DNA of 64,000 bases from Desulfitobacterium dichloroeliminans LMG P-21439 (lineage in GTDB: Bacteria > Bacillota > Desulfitobacteriia > Desulfitobacteriales > Desulfitobacteriaceae). A model generated the notes under the pieces. That model saw nothing but the letters and a program-made list of their open reading frames with translations, ran no database searches and was not told where the DNA came from. Position 1 is the stretch's first letter; every line of letters begins with the position of its first letter. Shown in pieces: positions 63,071 through 64,000 of the stretch. The DNA lies in the NCBI RefSeq assembly GCF_000243135.2, contig NC_019903.1, forward strand, positions 2,518,001 through 2,582,000, in the 5' to 3' direction. A program made the translations under genes and the position numbers.

Positions 63071-64000
63071 TTAAGACTGTGTTGTGCTAGCTTTTATAGC
63101 ATACTTTTTCATCTTCTTAACTAAGGCAGATTGGCTGATTCCAAGAAGTTTAGCCGCCCGACGAGTGCTATTTGTCATTTGGTAGGCTTCCGTAATCATC
63201 TTTTTTTCTTCATATTCCAGATATTCATTCAGTAAAGCGGGCTTCCTGCCACTTTGTCTCAAATTTGCCAAAGAAAGTTGGTCGATATTTTCTTCGCCGA
63301 TACAATCTGCCCGACTTGTTACAATAAGTCTTTCGATCATATTCTCGAGTTCACGAATATTTCCGGGCCAATCATATTCCAGTAATAGACCGATAACATC
63401 CGGATGAATCCACTTTTGCAGACTATAATTTTTATTAAAATGATTAAGGAATTCTGTCACCAAAGGTAGGATATCATCTTTGCGTTGTCTTAAAGGGGGA
63501 ATAAGTATCGGAACCACCTTTAACCGGTAATAAAGATCTTCACGAAACAGCTTTTCTTTGATCATTTCCTCAAGATCGCGGTTTGTAGCCGAAACGATAC
63601 GAACATCCAGCTTAATCGCCTTTTTGCCTCCTAGTCGAACAATTTCTTTATCTTGAATAGATCTCAGAATCTTAACCTGTAAATCAAGGGGTAGCTCCCC
63701 CACTTCATCTAAAAATAAGGTACCGCCATTGGCCAATTCGAATAGACCAGGTTTTCCATCTTTTAATGCCCCTGTAAAAGCGCCGGAATCATACCCAAAA
63801 AATTCCGACTCGATAAGACTAGGGGGAACAGCCCCACAATTGATTTTTATGAAAGGGCCTTTAGAGCGTTTACTGGCTCGATGAATGAGCTGAGCAAAAA
63901 GCTCTTTCCCAACACCCGATTCCCCCAAAATTAAGACTGTAGAATCGACTTTGGCCACATAGTGCGCCATATCAATTTTCTCTTGCATTTGGGGATTTCT
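63071..64000 (-). CDS. Sigma-54-dependent transcriptional activator, 5' part outside window
   Basis: The C-terminal ~310 residues of an enhancer-binding protein. The AAA+ domain has Walker A LILGESGVGKELFAQ, the sigma-54 contact loop GAFTGALKDG, Walker B GGTLFLDEVGELP, sensor VSATNRDLEEM and Arg finger FREDLYYRL. WPGNIRELENMIERL follows, and a Fis-type HTH (STRRAAKLLGISQSALVKKMKKY) ends it. The frame stays open to the window edge, so the ATG at 63988 is internal and the sensory domain is missing. It most likely activates the adjacent DUF1638-TRAP operon. Confidence 0.95.
   Translation of the reverse strand, partial: RNPQMQEKIDMAHYVAKVDSTVLILGESGVGKELFAQLIHRASKRSKGPFIKINCGAVPPSLIESEFFGYDSGAFTGALKDGKPGLFELANGGTLFLDEVGELPLDLQVKILRSIQDKEIVRLGGKKAIKLDVRIVSATNRDLEEMIKEKLFREDLYYRLKVVPILIPPLRQRKDDILPLVTEFLNHFNKNYSLQKWIHPDVIGLLLEYDWPGNIRELENMIERLIVTSRADCIGEENIDQLSLANLRQSGRKPALLNEYLEYEEKKMITEAYQMTNSTRRAAKLLGISQSALVKKMKKYAIKASTTQS

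Overview
The window reads as chromosomal DNA of an anaerobic, spore-forming Firmicute of the Desulfitobacterium type (class Clostridia). This is an inference from gene content, not from a database search. Supporting it are Bacillus/Clostridia gene orders (alaS-ireB-ruvX-DUF1292, iscR-iscS-iscU-mnmA, recJ-apt-rel-dtd, ruvC-ruvA-ruvB-spoIID-queA-tgt-yajC-secDF). Further support comes from T-box leaders, a spore photoproduct lyase, tiny sporulation-type membrane peptides, Hyp hydrogenase maturation genes, a multiheme c-type cytochrome, and a corrinoid/pterin methyltransferase with DUF1638 and a TRAP transporter under a sigma-54 promoter. Nearly all genes lie on the minus strand, so the window reads mostly right to left.

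Region 1-17.6 kb is housekeeping. It holds a partial VanW-like lipoprotein, DUF1292, ruvX, an aldo/keto reductase-ferredoxin fusion, ireB, alaS with an alanine T-box leader, an AI-2E family permease, a small PRC-barrel operon, and mnmA/iscU/iscS/iscR. Then come rarA (plus strand), trxA, a csoR-type regulator with its own consensus promoter and operator-like palindrome, and aspS and hisS behind a second T-box. Region 17.6-25.7 kb has a 38-codon orphan gene, a membrane-anchored MutS-like ATPase, a VOC-domain gene fragment, an ECF sigma/anti-sigma pair, a DUF2975/HTH pair, hemZ, an MBL hydrolase and dtd. Region 25.7-31.4 kb is rel, apt, recJ and a membrane protein.

Region 31.5-32.8 kb is the most unusual accessory patch. 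Four tandem micropeptide genes (27-50 codons) form two alternating pairs, and a 29-codon Trp/Arg-rich micropeptide gene lies on the opposite strand; each has a strong ribosome binding site. Region 32.8-47.8 kb is a lipoprotein polysaccharide deacetylase, ilvBN, secDF, ecsC, yajC/tgt/queA, a SpoIID-like protein, ruvBAC, splB and yebC.

Region 48-56.5 kb is redox-related. It contains a broken nrfHA locus, in which the NrfH start is joined to the NrfA end by an apparent internal deletion. It also contains DUF3842, hypFCDE without hypAB, a structured intergenic stretch with a 32-bp palindrome, a six-heme lipoprotein cytochrome, a 61-aa protein and a glutaredoxin-like protein. A dnaJ/cbpA-type gene follows, with a CtsR-like repeat over its promoter.

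Region 57.6-64 kb starts with the 3' end (domains V and VI) of a group II intron. It continues with a methyltransferase-like protein, a TRAP transporter (dctPQM), DUF1638 and the 3' part of a sigma-54 activator gene. A near-consensus -24/-12 promoter and upstream palindromes between activator and DUF1638 make this a coherent inducible uptake/C1-transfer unit, whose substrate cannot be read from sequence.
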